Assembly: GCA_021740045.1 (NCBI GenBank) | Contig: JAIPAP010000045.1 | Location: forward strand, 1 to 34,267 | Length of the DNA: 34,267 nt | Direction of reading: 5' to 3' | Source: Bacteroidales bacterium | GTDB taxonomy: Bacteria > Bacteroidota > Bacteroidia > Bacteroidales > JAIPAP01 | Part shown: piece after piece, positions 15,022 to 24,006 of the stretch | Numbering within the stretch: position 1 is the stretch's first letter | Layout: the number at the start of each line of letters is the position of its first letter | Notes under the pieces: generated by a model | The model's database searches: none | Told to the model about the DNA's origin: nothing | What the model saw: only the letters and a program-made list of their open reading frames with translations | Program-made: the position numbers and the translations under genes

Positions 15022-18000
15022 ATGGAATACCGATCAAAATCACCGTTAATGATGACATGCATAGCTATGTGCATTTCCATTTTATTGGTCATTTTTTCCT
15101 TTCAAAATAGTAAGGCGCAATTTTACAATGGGTTGCAAATGGAATTTGGAAAAAACCGGGTTCAGTATAAGGATTTTCTTTGGACCTACTATCAGTATGA
15201 CTCCTATGATGTTTACTTTTACCGCAATGGACGGGAATTAGCTCAGTATACTTCGCGCTATGTGTACAATCACCTCCGGCAATTCGAGCGCCTGCTGGAC
15301 GCCAACCTGGAAAACAAGATACAGTTTATCGTTTTCAATACGCTATCCGATCTTAAACAAACCAACATTAGGCTGTTGCAGGAGGAATCATACAATGTAG
15401 GTGGTGTAACACATATTATCGGGCGCAAAGTTTTTCTTTATTTTAACGGCGATATAACCCATTTTACACGGCAAATCAGATCGGGGATGGCACGAACGCT
15501 TATCAACCAAACGCTTTACGGTAGTTCAATAGGGAGCCAGGTAAAAAACAACACCCTTTACACCTTACCCGAATGGTACATCGAGGGTCTTGTATCCTTC
15601 CTTTCCCGCGAATGGAGCACTGACATGGACAATCGCCTTCGCGATGGATTCAGGGAAAACCGGTATAAAAATTTCAATCACCTTAACGGACAAGAAGCCA
15701 TATATGCCGGCCATTCCCTGTGGAAATTCCTGGCCGACCGGTACGGCAAGTCCATTTTGGCTGAGATCATATACATGACCAAGGTGAGCCGCGATGTGGA
15801 AGATGGGTTTCTGTATGTGCTGGGCATTAGCTATAAAGAGCTTATAAAGGAATGGCGTAATTATTTCGAAAACCAATACAACCAGCTTGCCAATAACCGG
15901 GATATCCCGCAGGGGAATACGCTACTCAATCGCTTCAAAGATGACCGGGTATACCGGCAAGCTCAAATCAGCCCGGATGGGCGTTATGCCGTTTTCGAAA
16001 CCAATGAAATCGGGCGCCATAAGGTTTGGTTGCATGATATGATCACCGGTAAAAAAGATAAGCTTTTCAAGAAGGGCTTCCGGCTAAACGAAAAAGTGGA
16101 CTATACCTATCCTTTATTTTCATGGCATCCCAGCGGTAAGCTTTTTGCCATGATCACCGAACAAAAGGGTGAGATCTACCTGTATTTTTACAATATTGAA
16201 GAAGAATCACAAGAACGGCGTATTTTGTATGATTTTGAGAAAATCCGGCATATCGCCTATTCTCCCGACGGCACTAAATTCTTACTTTCAGCTGTAAGAA
16301 AAGGGCAATCGGACCTTTACCTGTATGATATTCCATCCAATTCATTCGAGCAGCTTACCGATGACCTTTTTAACGATCTCGATCCCCGCTTTCTGGGAAG
16401 TACCGGTAAGCTGATCTTTCGTTCCAACCGTGTAAACGATACCCTAAGGTTTGATCAGGACACCATACCCTGGAGCATAGCCCAAAACCATGATCTGTTC
16501 ATATACGATTATGAAAGCCATGACCCGGTATTAAAAAGAGTTACGCGAACGCCCCTTGCCGACGAGAAACAACCCCGGCATTACAAGGAAAATTTCTTTT
16601 CTTATCTGAGCGACGCCAATGGCATCTATAATCGATACATTGGCCGGCTCGACAGCGCTATTACCTATGTTGATACCATCACCCATTACCGGTACTTTAC
16701 CGAAACTTTTCCGGCCACCAATTATTCGCATAATATCACCTACCACCATGTAGCGAAAAAGGCCGGCAAGATCACAGAAATCATTTACCATAAGGGGGAA
16801 TATAAAATATATAGCCGTGATCTCATCCTACCCCAATACCTAGAACCCCATGAGCTTGCCGAAACGGCCTACTCCAGGCAACAAACTGCGATGGGGGAAA
16901 AGGAGAAGAAAAAGGCTAAGATCGACCTGAAAAAGCAAAAGAAAAGGCAGCCACAGCGAGGGTTTAAAAACCTTTACCGGAAGAAGCAAGAGGAAGAAAA
17001 ACCCAAAGAGGAAGAAAAAAGGGATAAAATAAATATCGATGATTATGAGATCGATAAGCAGCAGTTCATCCGTATTAATGAAACGCCGGCCGACAGCCTT
17101 CGACGGATTAGCCAGAGCCTAAAACAGGAAATGGACAGGCCAAAACCAACCAAACGCCGGCAAAAGTCCGGCAAACCAAAGGGCAAGCCGGCAACCGACA
17201 CCTTTGAAATACCCAAAGCCCGACTTTATGGCGTAGAGTATAGTATTAACCGGCTGGTGAACCAGGTAGACTTTACTTATTTGAATCAGTCTTACCAGCC
17301 TTATATGGGAGGGAATACACCTTCGTTCCAGAATCCGGGCTTTAACGGATTGTTTAAGGTAGGTATTAATGACCTGTTTGAAAATTACCGGATTACAGGC
17401 GGAGTGCGACTTAACAGCACCCTGGTGAACAACGAGTACGTATTGAGCTTTGCCAACCTGCGAAACCGCATTAACCGCGAGATCATTTTTCACCGGCAGG
17501 GTTATGAAAACAGTACTCAACAAGGTTTGAACCGATATCTCACCCATGAAATCCATTATGTTTTAAGTTATCCTTTTAATCGTGCGATGCGCCTTGATTT
17601 AACCGGTACCCTTCGCAACGACCGCTTATTATACATAGGCTTAAATCCCGAAGTATTGGGAAAGGAAAATGAAAACACCAACTGGGGCCGCCTCAAGCTC
17701 GAGTTTGTTTTCGATGCCACCCGGAAACTGGACCTGAATTTGTATGATGGTTTACGTTATAAGGTTTTTGGCGAATATTACCAGCAAGTCGATCAGGTAA
17801 AGGAAAATATGATTGTTTTAGGGGCCGATTTCAGGTATTACAAAAAAATTCACCGCACCTTTATATGGGCTAACCGACTGGCCGGCAGCACCTCCTTTGG
17901 CGCCAACCGCTTGATATACTACCTGGGCGGGGTTGACAACTGGATAACCCCCAAATTCAACCAGGATGCCCCTGTTGACCAGGATCAAAACTTCGCCTAT

Positions 18001-18411
18001 CAAACCCTTGCTACCAACATGAGGGGATTTAATCAAAATGTAAGAAACGGGAACAATTTTGCGGTGATCAATACGGAATTGCGTTTCCCGCTGTTCCGCT
18101 ACTTTTTTAACCGGCCTATCAAATCAGGGTTATTAAACCACTTCCAGATTGTAGGGTTTGGCGATATCGGGACAGCCTGGAACGGCTGGGACCCTTATTC
18201 GGAAAAGAATACATTATTCACTAATACCATCAGTAAGGGTCCTTTAAGGATTACGCTCGAAGAATATAAAGAGCCTATTGTTATGGGGTATGGCGTGGGG
18301 GCACGCACAAAGTTATTGGGTTACTTTATAAGAGGTGATCTGGCCTGGGGCGTGGAAGACGGCAAGATCAAGGAACCCCAATTATATATTTCATTAAGCA
18401 TGGATTTTTAA
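15022..18411 (+). CDS. Surface protein: degenerate peptidase MA-like + TolB-like propeller + Omp85-like barrel
   Basis: A 1129-residue exported protein. Start at ATG 15022 gives a signal peptide ending near SFQNSKAQ; GTG 15001 and TTG 14995 upstream are less likely. Residues about 33-300 resemble a gluzincin peptidase MA-like domain: LPEWYIEGLVSFL (from Leu182) matches the region after the active site, but where HExxH is expected the protein reads RSGMAR, so it is probably not a protease. Residues about 310-590 carry TolB/WD40-like repeats (FSWHPSGKLFAM, IAYSPDGTKFLLSA). A Lys/Glu-rich linker (about 620-725) follows. The rest looks like an outer-membrane barrel with RGF (Arg1001) and VGFGDIGTAW as in Omp85 proteins, ending in aromatic F. 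Role unknown; location at the outer membrane is inferred. Confidence 0.75.
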   Translation: MEYRSKSPLMMTCIAMCISILLVIFSFQNSKAQFYNGLQMEFGKNRVQYKDFLWTYYQYDSYDVYFYRNGRELAQYTSRYVYNHLRQFERLLDANLENKIQFIVFNTLSDLKQTNIRLLQEESYNVGGVTHIIGRKVFLYFNGDITHFTRQIRSGMARTLINQTLYGSSIGSQVKNNTLYTLPEWYIEGLVSFLSREWSTDMDNRLRDGFRENRYKNFNHLNGQEAIYAGHSLWKFLADRYGKSILAEIIYMTKVSRDVEDGFLYVLGISYKELIKEWRNYFENQYNQLANNRDIPQGNTLLNRFKDDRVYRQAQISPDGRYAVFETNEIGRHKVWLHDMITGKKDKLFKKGFRLNEKVDYTYPLFSWHPSGKLFAMITEQKGEIYLYFYNIEEESQERRILYDFEKIRHIAYSPDGTKFLLSAVRKGQSDLYLYDIPSNSFEQLTDDLFNDLDPRFLGSTGKLIFRSNRVNDTLRFDQDTIPWSIAQNHDLFIYDYESHDPVLKRVTRTPLADEKQPRHYKENFFSYLSDANGIYNRYIGRLDSAITYVDTITHYRYFTETFPATNYSHNITYHHVAKKAGKITEIIYHKGEYKIYSRDLILPQYLEPHELAETAYSRQQTAMGEKEKKKAKIDLKKQKKRQPQRGFKNLYRKKQEEEKPKEEEKRDKINIDDYEIDKQQFIRINETPADSLRRISQSLKQEMDRPKPTKRRQKSGKPKGKPATDTFEIPKARLYGVEYSINRLVNQVDFTYLNQSYQPYMGGNTPSFQNPGFNGLFKVGINDLFENYRITGGVRLNSTLVNNEYVLSFANLRNRINREIIFHRQGYENSTQQGLNRYLTHEIHYVLSYPFNRAMRLDLTGTLRNDRLLYIGLNPEVLGKENENTNWGRLKLEFVFDATRKLDLNLYDGLRYKVFGEYYQQVDQVKENMIVLGADFRYYKKIHRTFIWANRLAGSTSFGANRLIYYLGGVDNWITPKFNQDAPVDQDQNFAYQTLATNMRGFNQNVRNGNNFAVINTELRFPLFRYFFNRPIKSGLLNHFQIVGFGDIGTAWNGWDPYSEKNTLFTNTISKGPLRITLEEYKEPIVMGYGVGARTKLLGYFIRGDLAWGVEDGKIKEPQLYISLSMDF

Positions 18412-18427
18412 CTGAAAGAAGTTGGAT

Positions 18428-18796
18428 ATGAGTACATCATTATTTTTAATACTGTTAGCCATTGGTTTAGTAGCCGGTACTATTAGCGGATTGATCGGAG
18501 TTGGTGGCGCCATCATTATTATTCCGGCATTACTTTATCTCATTGGAATGGATCAATATCAAGCCCAGGGTACAAGCCTTGCCATAATGTTACCACCCAT
18601 CGGTTTGTTAGCAGCTTATAACTATTTCAAAGCCGGTGAATTAAACCTTAAATATGCCATGATCATAGCCGTAGCCTTCTTTGTTGGCGGCTATTTTGGA
18701 TCCAAACTGGCCTTAATGATACCTGTTGATAACTTGCGAAAAATATTTGGTTTTGTATTGCTGGTAATTGCCATTCATATCATCTTTTCAAAATGA
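18428..18796 (+). CDS. TauE/SafE (TSUP) family permease, half-size
   Basis: A 122-residue membrane protein with about four helices. The N-terminus (FLILLAIGLVAGTISGLIGVGGAIIIIPAL) matches the glycine-rich start of TauE/SafE proteins, which export sulfite, sulfoacetate or related organic anions. Full-length members are about 250 residues made of two such halves; this protein ends after one half, with a clean stop after IHIIFSK, so it would have to work as a dimer. Start is set at ATG 18428, 17 bases after the preceding stop; the TTG six bases earlier is less likely. The substrate is unknown. Confidence 0.8.
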   Translation: MSTSLFLILLAIGLVAGTISGLIGVGGAIIIIPALLYLIGMDQYQAQGTSLAIMLPPIGLLAAYNYFKAGELNLKYAMIIAVAFFVGGYFGSKLALMIPVDNLRKIFGFVLLVIAIHIIFSK

Positions 18797-19077
18797 AAAA
18801 TTCAGGCCACGCGCACTTTATACTTATTATCCTGATTTTCAATCCAATTAAAAGTCATTAAGTATTAAAAACCGGCATTTAAAATTTATCAAACAACTAG
18901 TTTATTTTTTATCAGATAATTACGAATTTCCTGTTAATAAATGTTTTTGTAAAATACCCTTTGGGGTTGTTATCTTAGTAATGAAATTTAGCAGGGATAT
19001 TTCATTCCTTAACGTATATCAGATCAGCAATTTAGCAAAACAATTAATGTACCATTAACATAATAACTTGGGGCCCT
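18797..19077. other. Intergenic leader of the ribonucleotide reductase gene
   Basis: A 281-base AT-rich gap. I see a possible promoter (TTG at 18947-18949, TATCTTAG at 18971-18978, one mismatch to TAnnTTTG) and an eight-base inverted repeat AATGAAAT / ATTTCATT shortly downstream in the presumed 5' leader. No B12-box-like conserved stretch is recognisable, and no gene. Confidence 0.3.
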
Positions 19078-21759
19078 ATGAGTAAGGATCAATATTCACA
19101 GCCGAGCAGCAAAACGGATAATAAACCAACGCGGCAATACGATAGCTTAGTAAAACAACGTGAAAGACCGGATTTACCAGAGGAAGATATGAAGGAAGGA
19201 TTAACAGAGATGACGGAAAAGAAAGAGAAACAGGCCCGGAAGACATATTCCCATGAAGAGGTGCTTGAAAAAGCTACCGAATATTTCAATGGTGATTCAC
19301 TTGCCGCCAATGTTTGGATGCATAAGTATGCTTTAAAAGACAGTGACAACAACATATATGAGTTAACCCCCGATGAAATGCACTGGCGCATCGCCTATGA
19401 AATTGAACGGATAGAGCGAAAATACCCCAATCCAATGACGGCCAGGGAAGTGTATGAAGTGCTTAAGGGCTTCGATCATATCGTACCACAGGGGAGCCCG
19501 ATGGCCGGGATCGGTAATCCATTTCAAATCTCATCGCTCAGTAATTGCTTTGTGATAGGAAAAGACAGCAATTTCGACTCTTACGGAGGTGTTTTAAAGG
19601 TTGATCAGGAGCAGGTACAACTCATGAAGCGGCGGGGAGGAGTTGGTCACGATCTTTCTCACATCCGTCCATCAGGAAGCCCGGTAAAAAACAGTGCCCT
19701 TACCTCCACTGGCGTAGTGCCCTTTATGGAACGCTTTTCCAACTCAACCCGCGAGGTGGCCCAGGATGGCCGGCGTGGGGCATTAATGCTCACCATCTCC
19801 ATTAAACACCCTGATGCTGAGCAGTTCATCGATGCTAAAATGGAACAGGGGAAAGTTACCGGAGCCAATGTTTCGGTTAAGGTAGATAATGAATTTATGC
19901 GGGCTGTTACGAGTAATGAAAAATATGTGCAGCAATTTCCGGTTAATTCCGACAATCCTTCCATGACTAAAGAAATTGACGCCCGAGAGCTATGGGAAAA
20001 GATCATTCATAATGCCTGGCAATCGGCCGAACCGGGGGTTCTTTTCTGGGATACCGTTATTGCGGAAGCAGTACCCGATAATTACGCCGATCAGGGTTTT
20101 AAAACATTGTCGACCAATCCTTGCGGGGAGATCCCACTATGCCCCTATGACAGTTGCCGCCTCCTGGCCATTAACTTATACGGGTATGTTGAAAACCCTT
20201 TTACCAAAAAGGCTAAATTCAACTTTGATAAGTTTAAAAAACATGTCCATATGGCCCAACGCATTATGGACGATATTATCGATCTGGAAATTGAAAAGGT
20301 GGATGCCATAATAGAAAAGATCAACAATGACCCCGAAGATGAGGAAACCAAGCGTACCGAGCGTCAGCTATGGGAAAAGATAAAGGAAAAATCCTTGCAG
20401 GGCCGTCGAACAGGTATAGGCATAACAGCCGAAGGTGATATGCTGGCTGCCCTGGGTATTACTTACGGTACAGAAAAAAGCATCGACTTTTCAGTAAATA
20501 TTCATAAAAACCTGGCTGTTGAAGCCTACCGCTCATCTGTTGAGCTGGCAGAACAGCGCGGGAGTTTTCCCATTTTCGATTTCAACCGCGAAAAGGAGAA
20601 TCCCTTTATTAATCGTATTAAAGAAGTGGAACCTGCGGTTATTGAAAAAATGGAAAAGGTTGGACGTCGCAATATTGCCTTGCTTACCATTGCGCCAACC
20701 GGTAGTGTGAGCATTTGCACGCAAACCACCTCGGGTATTGAGCCGGTATTCAGGGTAAGCTATAAGCGTCGCCGCAAAGTGAACCCTAACGACCGTAATT
20801 CCAATATCGCCTTCGTTGATGAAGTGGGCGACTCCTGGGAAGAATACCAGGTATTTCATTCCAAATTTTTCACCTGGCTCGAGAAAAATGGTTACGATCC
20901 TGAAAAAGTCCGCAAGTATTCCGATGAAAAAATGGCTGAAATTATTGCCAAGTCGCCCTATCATCAGGCAGCAGCCAATGACATCAATTGGGTGAATAAG
21001 GTGAAGCTGCAAGGAGCTGTTCAAAAATGGGTTGACCACTCCATTAGTGTTACCGTGAATCTTCCAAAAGATATTTCGGAACAAATGGTAAGCCAGGTAT
21101 ATACTACTGCCTGGGAAAGTGGCTGCAAAGGCATGACCATCTACCGCGAAGGAAGCCGAAGCGGTGTATTGATCACCGACGAGGACCAAAAGGACAATGA
21201 GTTCCGTGAAACTAACGCTCCGGCCCGGCCAAAAAAGTTAGAAGCCGAAGTGGTAAGATTTAAGAACGAGGACGAAAATTGGTTGGCTGTTGTAGGATTA
21301 TTGAACGGCAGGCCTTATGAGATCTTCACCGGTAATGCCGAAGGATTTTGGTTGCCTCAATGGGTTACCAAAGGCTGGGTTATCAAAACCAAGAATGGGG
21401 TTAAAAACAAATCCCGCTATGATTTCCAATTCGAGGATAAAGATGGATATAAAATCACGATTGAAGGCCTGTCCAGGTCATTCCGCAAAGAATACTGGAA
21501 CTATGCCAAGCTGATATCCGGCATACTACGGCACGGTATGCCATTGCCCTATGTGGTTGAGCTGGTTGAAAACCTCACCCTTGACCGTGAGTCCATCAAC
21601 ACCTGGAAAAAGGGGGTTACCCGGGCCCTGAAGAAATTCATTCCCGACGGCACCAAAATAAACGGTCAAAGTTGCCCCAATTGCGGCGCCGAAGATGGCT
21701 TGATGTATAAGGAAGGCTGCATGACCTGCGATGCTTGTGGCTATTCTCAATGCAGCTAA
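19078..21759 (+). CDS. nrdJ: Class II (adenosylcobalamin-dependent) ribonucleoside-diphosphate reductase
   Basis: An 893-residue enzyme making deoxyribonucleotides with a B12-derived radical, independent of oxygen. The hydrophilic N-terminus of about 55 residues has no clear ATP-cone. The catalytic ten-stranded barrel shows SLSNCFVIG (first redox Cys), GRRGALMLTISIKHPD, NPCGE at 347-351 (Cys349 is the expected thiyl radical residue) and LTIAPTGSVSICTQTTSGIEP. The C-terminus has six cysteines from Cys866 (CPNCG, CMTCDACGYSQC), combining a zinc-ribbon-like site and the shuttle thiols reduced by thioredoxin. It stands alone with its own leader and a strong terminator. Dependence on cobalamin is known for the family. 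Confidence 0.93.
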   Translation: MSKDQYSQPSSKTDNKPTRQYDSLVKQRERPDLPEEDMKEGLTEMTEKKEKQARKTYSHEEVLEKATEYFNGDSLAANVWMHKYALKDSDNNIYELTPDEMHWRIAYEIERIERKYPNPMTAREVYEVLKGFDHIVPQGSPMAGIGNPFQISSLSNCFVIGKDSNFDSYGGVLKVDQEQVQLMKRRGGVGHDLSHIRPSGSPVKNSALTSTGVVPFMERFSNSTREVAQDGRRGALMLTISIKHPDAEQFIDAKMEQGKVTGANVSVKVDNEFMRAVTSNEKYVQQFPVNSDNPSMTKEIDARELWEKIIHNAWQSAEPGVLFWDTVIAEAVPDNYADQGFKTLSTNPCGEIPLCPYDSCRLLAINLYGYVENPFTKKAKFNFDKFKKHVHMAQRIMDDIIDLEIEKVDAIIEKINNDPEDEETKRTERQLWEKIKEKSLQGRRTGIGITAEGDMLAALGITYGTEKSIDFSVNIHKNLAVEAYRSSVELAEQRGSFPIFDFNREKENPFINRIKEVEPAVIEKMEKVGRRNIALLTIAPTGSVSICTQTTSGIEPVFRVSYKRRRKVNPNDRNSNIAFVDEVGDSWEEYQVFHSKFFTWLEKNGYDPEKVRKYSDEKMAEIIAKSPYHQAAANDINWVNKVKLQGAVQKWVDHSISVTVNLPKDISEQMVSQVYTTAWESGCKGMTIYREGSRSGVLITDEDQKDNEFRETNAPARPKKLEAEVVRFKNEDENWLAVVGLLNGRPYEIFTGNAEGFWLPQWVTKGWVIKTKNGVKNKSRYDFQFEDKDGYKITIEGLSRSFRKEYWNYAKLISGILRHGMPLPYVVELVENLTLDRESINTWKKGVTRALKKFIPDGTKINGQSCPNCGAEDGLMYKEGCMTCDACGYSQCS

Positions 21760-21781
21760 CCATAAATTCCTATTGACATTG

Positions 21782-21833
21782 AAAGGCCCCCTTCGTACTG
21801 TCTGAAGCCAGACAAGATGAAGGGGGCCTTTTT
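21782..21833 (+). terminator. Strong intrinsic terminator after nrdJ
   Basis: Outer stem AAAGGCCCCCTTC pairs with GAAGGGGGCCTTT; nested inside is a second perfect hairpin TGTCTG-AAGC-CAGACA. A T-run follows. The symmetric ends mean it could also stop transcripts from the convergent buk gene, whose stop codon is 50 bases away. Confidence 0.9.
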
Positions 21834-21882
21834 ATTTAAAGTTCAAAACTATTTATCGTAATCCAATAATCACCTGTTCAAT

Positions 21883-22959
21883 CTACAGGTATTCCTGCGG
21901 TTCGGCTTCCCCCTGAAGGATACGTAATCCGTTCATAGCAAGGGCGCGCATTTCGTCTTCGCCGGGATAAACATGCACAGGACCAATTTTATAAACCCGC
22001 TCAATGATCATATTCACAAACCATTTGCTGTTGGCAACACCTCCGGTGATCAAAATGCCGTCTACCTCACCTTTTAAGACTGTTGCCATAGCCCCTATTT
22101 CCTTGGCTGTTTGATAGGCCATGGCTTCAAAAATGAGTCTGCTCTTTTCATCGCCGTCGGCAGCTTTTAGTTCCACATCATAGGCGTTATTGGTGCCCAG
22201 GTAGGCTGTCATGCCGCCATTGCCCTTAATCATTTTCTTCATTTGGGCCAGGGTATATTTTCCGCTAAAGCAGGCCTTGGCCAGATCACCAACCGGTAAA
22301 GTCCCGCTGCGTTCGGGCGAAAAAGGGCCTTCACCGTCGAGCGCCTGGTTCACATCGATAACTTTACCCTTGCGGTGAGCGCCCACGCTAATGCCCCCAC
22401 CAAGGTGTACCACAATGAGGTTCATTTCTTCGTATTGGCGCATGATTGATTTGGCATGAGAACGTGCCGTGGCCTTCTGATTAAGGGCATGGAAAATAGA
22501 ACGCCGTTCAAAATCGGGATGCCCTGAAACCCGGGCAATCTCTTCAAACTCATCCACCACCACCGGATCGGCAATAAATGCCCTGGCATCGGGGAGTGAT
22601 TTAGCGATATCATCGGCAATTAACGCTCCCAGGTTACTGGCATGTTCTCCCAACGGACTGTTTCTAACATCAGCCTTCATGCGTTCATTCACCGTGTAAA
22701 CCCCAGAGGGAATAGGTTTCACCAATCCGCCCCGGCCTACCACAGCCCGGATCTTCGAAAGCTCAACACCGGCTTCTTGTAATTGATCATAAATCACATC
22801 CTTACGAAATTCATATTGATCGGTGATCTTATCGTATTTTTCGATCTCCTCACATGAATGACGAATGGTTTTCATAAATACCGGTTTGGCATTCTGAAAC
22901 ACCGCAATCTTGGTGCTGGTCGATCCGGGATTAATGGCAAGTATTTGATACTCTTCCAT
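21883..22959 (-). CDS. buk: Butyrate kinase
   Basis: A 358-residue acetate/butyrate kinase-family enzyme that makes butyrate and ATP from butyryl phosphate. The N-terminus ILAINPGSTSTKIAVF is the phosphate-binding signature; the second signature is in VVHLGGGISVGAHRKGKVIDV followed by DGEGPFSPERSG, and the adenosine region in ILITGGVANS. The length fits butyrate kinase (about 355) rather than acetate kinase (about 400). Directly upstream, 33 bases away and in the same direction, is phosphate butyryltransferase, which supports butyrate over branched-chain or acetate substrates, though branched-chain acyl phosphates remain possible. Confidence 0.93.
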   Translation of the reverse strand: MEEYQILAINPGSTSTKIAVFQNAKPVFMKTIRHSCEEIEKYDKITDQYEFRKDVIYDQLQEAGVELSKIRAVVGRGGLVKPIPSGVYTVNERMKADVRNSPLGEHASNLGALIADDIAKSLPDARAFIADPVVVDEFEEIARVSGHPDFERRSIFHALNQKATARSHAKSIMRQYEEMNLIVVHLGGGISVGAHRKGKVIDVNQALDGEGPFSPERSGTLPVGDLAKACFSGKYTLAQMKKMIKGNGGMTAYLGTNNAYDVELKAADGDEKSRLIFEAMAYQTAKEIGAMATVLKGEVDGILITGGVANSKWFVNMIIERVYKIGPVHVYPGEDEMRALAMNGLRILQGEAEPQEYL

Positions 22960-22992
22960 ATGGTTAATTTTTTAATTGCATTGATCATCGAT

Positions 22993-23889
22993 CTATCCAA
23001 TGGCCGCCGCCAATGAGATCGACATCATTTTACTCTTTTCTGAGTCGGCACGCGATGTAAGTACGATGGGCACCTGCGCTCCCATAATAACCGCTGCTGT
23101 GGTTGCTCCGCCGATAAAGTTCATCGACTTGTAAAGGATGTTTCCGGCTTCAATGTCGGGGGTTACGATCAGGTCAACATCACCGGCCACTTCGCTTTCA
23201 ACCTTTTTCTGCTTAGCCGACTCCTTCGAAACAGCATTATCCAGTGCCAACGGACCATCTATAACACAACCTTTTATTTGTCCGCGCTTGTTCATCATGG
23301 TAAGTATGGCAGCATCGGTAGTAGCTTCCATTTTTAGGTTTACCGTTTCTACAGCACCAACAACGGCCACCTTCGGTTTTTCGTATCCCAGCTTATTAAA
23401 GGCTTCAACTGCATTTTTGATGATGTCCACCTTTTCGGCAAACTCAGGGGCTACATTCATAGCAGCATCCGTTACACCCAACAGCTTGTGGTAATAAGGT
23501 GATTCGAAAAACGCCACATGGCTTAAGGTTCCGCCTTTACGAAGGCCCTTTTCCTTGTCGAGTACCGCTTTCATCAATGGGCCAGTACTTACCAAGCCTT
23601 TCATGAGGATTTCGGCCTTACCTTCCCTGATCAGTTCAACTGCCTTAACCGAGGCCTTATAGGCATTTTTTTCATCATGAAGCTCAATATTGCTCAGGTC
23701 CAGATCAATCTCCAAGGCAATTTTTTCAATATTTTCCATATTGCCCACCAAAACGGCTTCGATAATGCCTTCTTCCTGGGCCTTTTTAACGGCTTCCAAC
23801 ACATGCTTGTCATCAGCTGCAGCTACTGCCAGCCGCCTTTTTGTTTTGCTCTTAGCCAGATCGGTTATCTGTGATAATGTTTTTAACAT
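22993..23889 (-). CDS. ptb: Phosphate butyryltransferase
   Basis: A 298-residue phosphotransacetylase/phosphotransbutyrylase-family enzyme converting butyryl-CoA and phosphate to butyryl phosphate. The start is placed at the ATG at 23887-23889 (MLKTLSQITDLAKSK), the usual Ptb N-terminus; the open frame extends 16 residues further but through promoter-like sequence. Family segments include RLAVAAADDKHVLEAV, ILMKGLVSTGPLMKAVLDKE, GVTDAAMNVAPEF, IDGPLALDNAVS and the C-terminal SRADSEKSKMMSISLAAA. It forms an operon with buk and completes the terminal steps of the pathway whose earlier enzymes are encoded at 320-7823. Confidence 0.92.
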   Translation of the reverse strand: MLKTLSQITDLAKSKTKRRLAVAAADDKHVLEAVKKAQEEGIIEAVLVGNMENIEKIALEIDLDLSNIELHDEKNAYKASVKAVELIREGKAEILMKGLVSTGPLMKAVLDKEKGLRKGGTLSHVAFFESPYYHKLLGVTDAAMNVAPEFAEKVDIIKNAVEAFNKLGYEKPKVAVVGAVETVNLKMEATTDAAILTMMNKRGQIKGCVIDGPLALDNAVSKESAKQKKVESEVAGDVDLIVTPDIEAGNILYKSMNFIGGATTAAVIMGAQVPIVLTSRADSEKSKMMSISLAAAIG

Positions 23890-23934
23890 TTTATCTGAAG
23901 TTTTATCGTTGTTATTAAATTTCAAGAATTTATG

Positions 23935-23962
23935 CAAAATAAGTAAAAAAAGTCCAATCCAA
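23935..23962 (-). promoter_or_regulatory. Candidate promoter of the ptb-buk operon
   Basis: On the minus strand TTG (23962-23960) is followed after 18 bases by TATTTTG (23941-23935), close to the Bacteroidota promoter pattern. It would start transcription about 40 bases before the chosen ptb start, which supports that start over the longer reading frame. Confidence 0.42.
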
Positions 23963-24006
23963 AATGGGAGGTATTCAATATGGAATAGGTCTACATAGTA
24001 TCGCCG

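Noticed and set aside
18797-19077. B12 riboswitch ahead of the cobalamin-dependent ribonucleotide reductase
   Set aside because: The leader is long enough, but I find no B12-box-like sequence and only one simple hairpin.
21883-22959. Acetate kinase
   Set aside because: Length about 358 and the neighbouring phosphate butyryltransferase gene fit butyrate kinase better.
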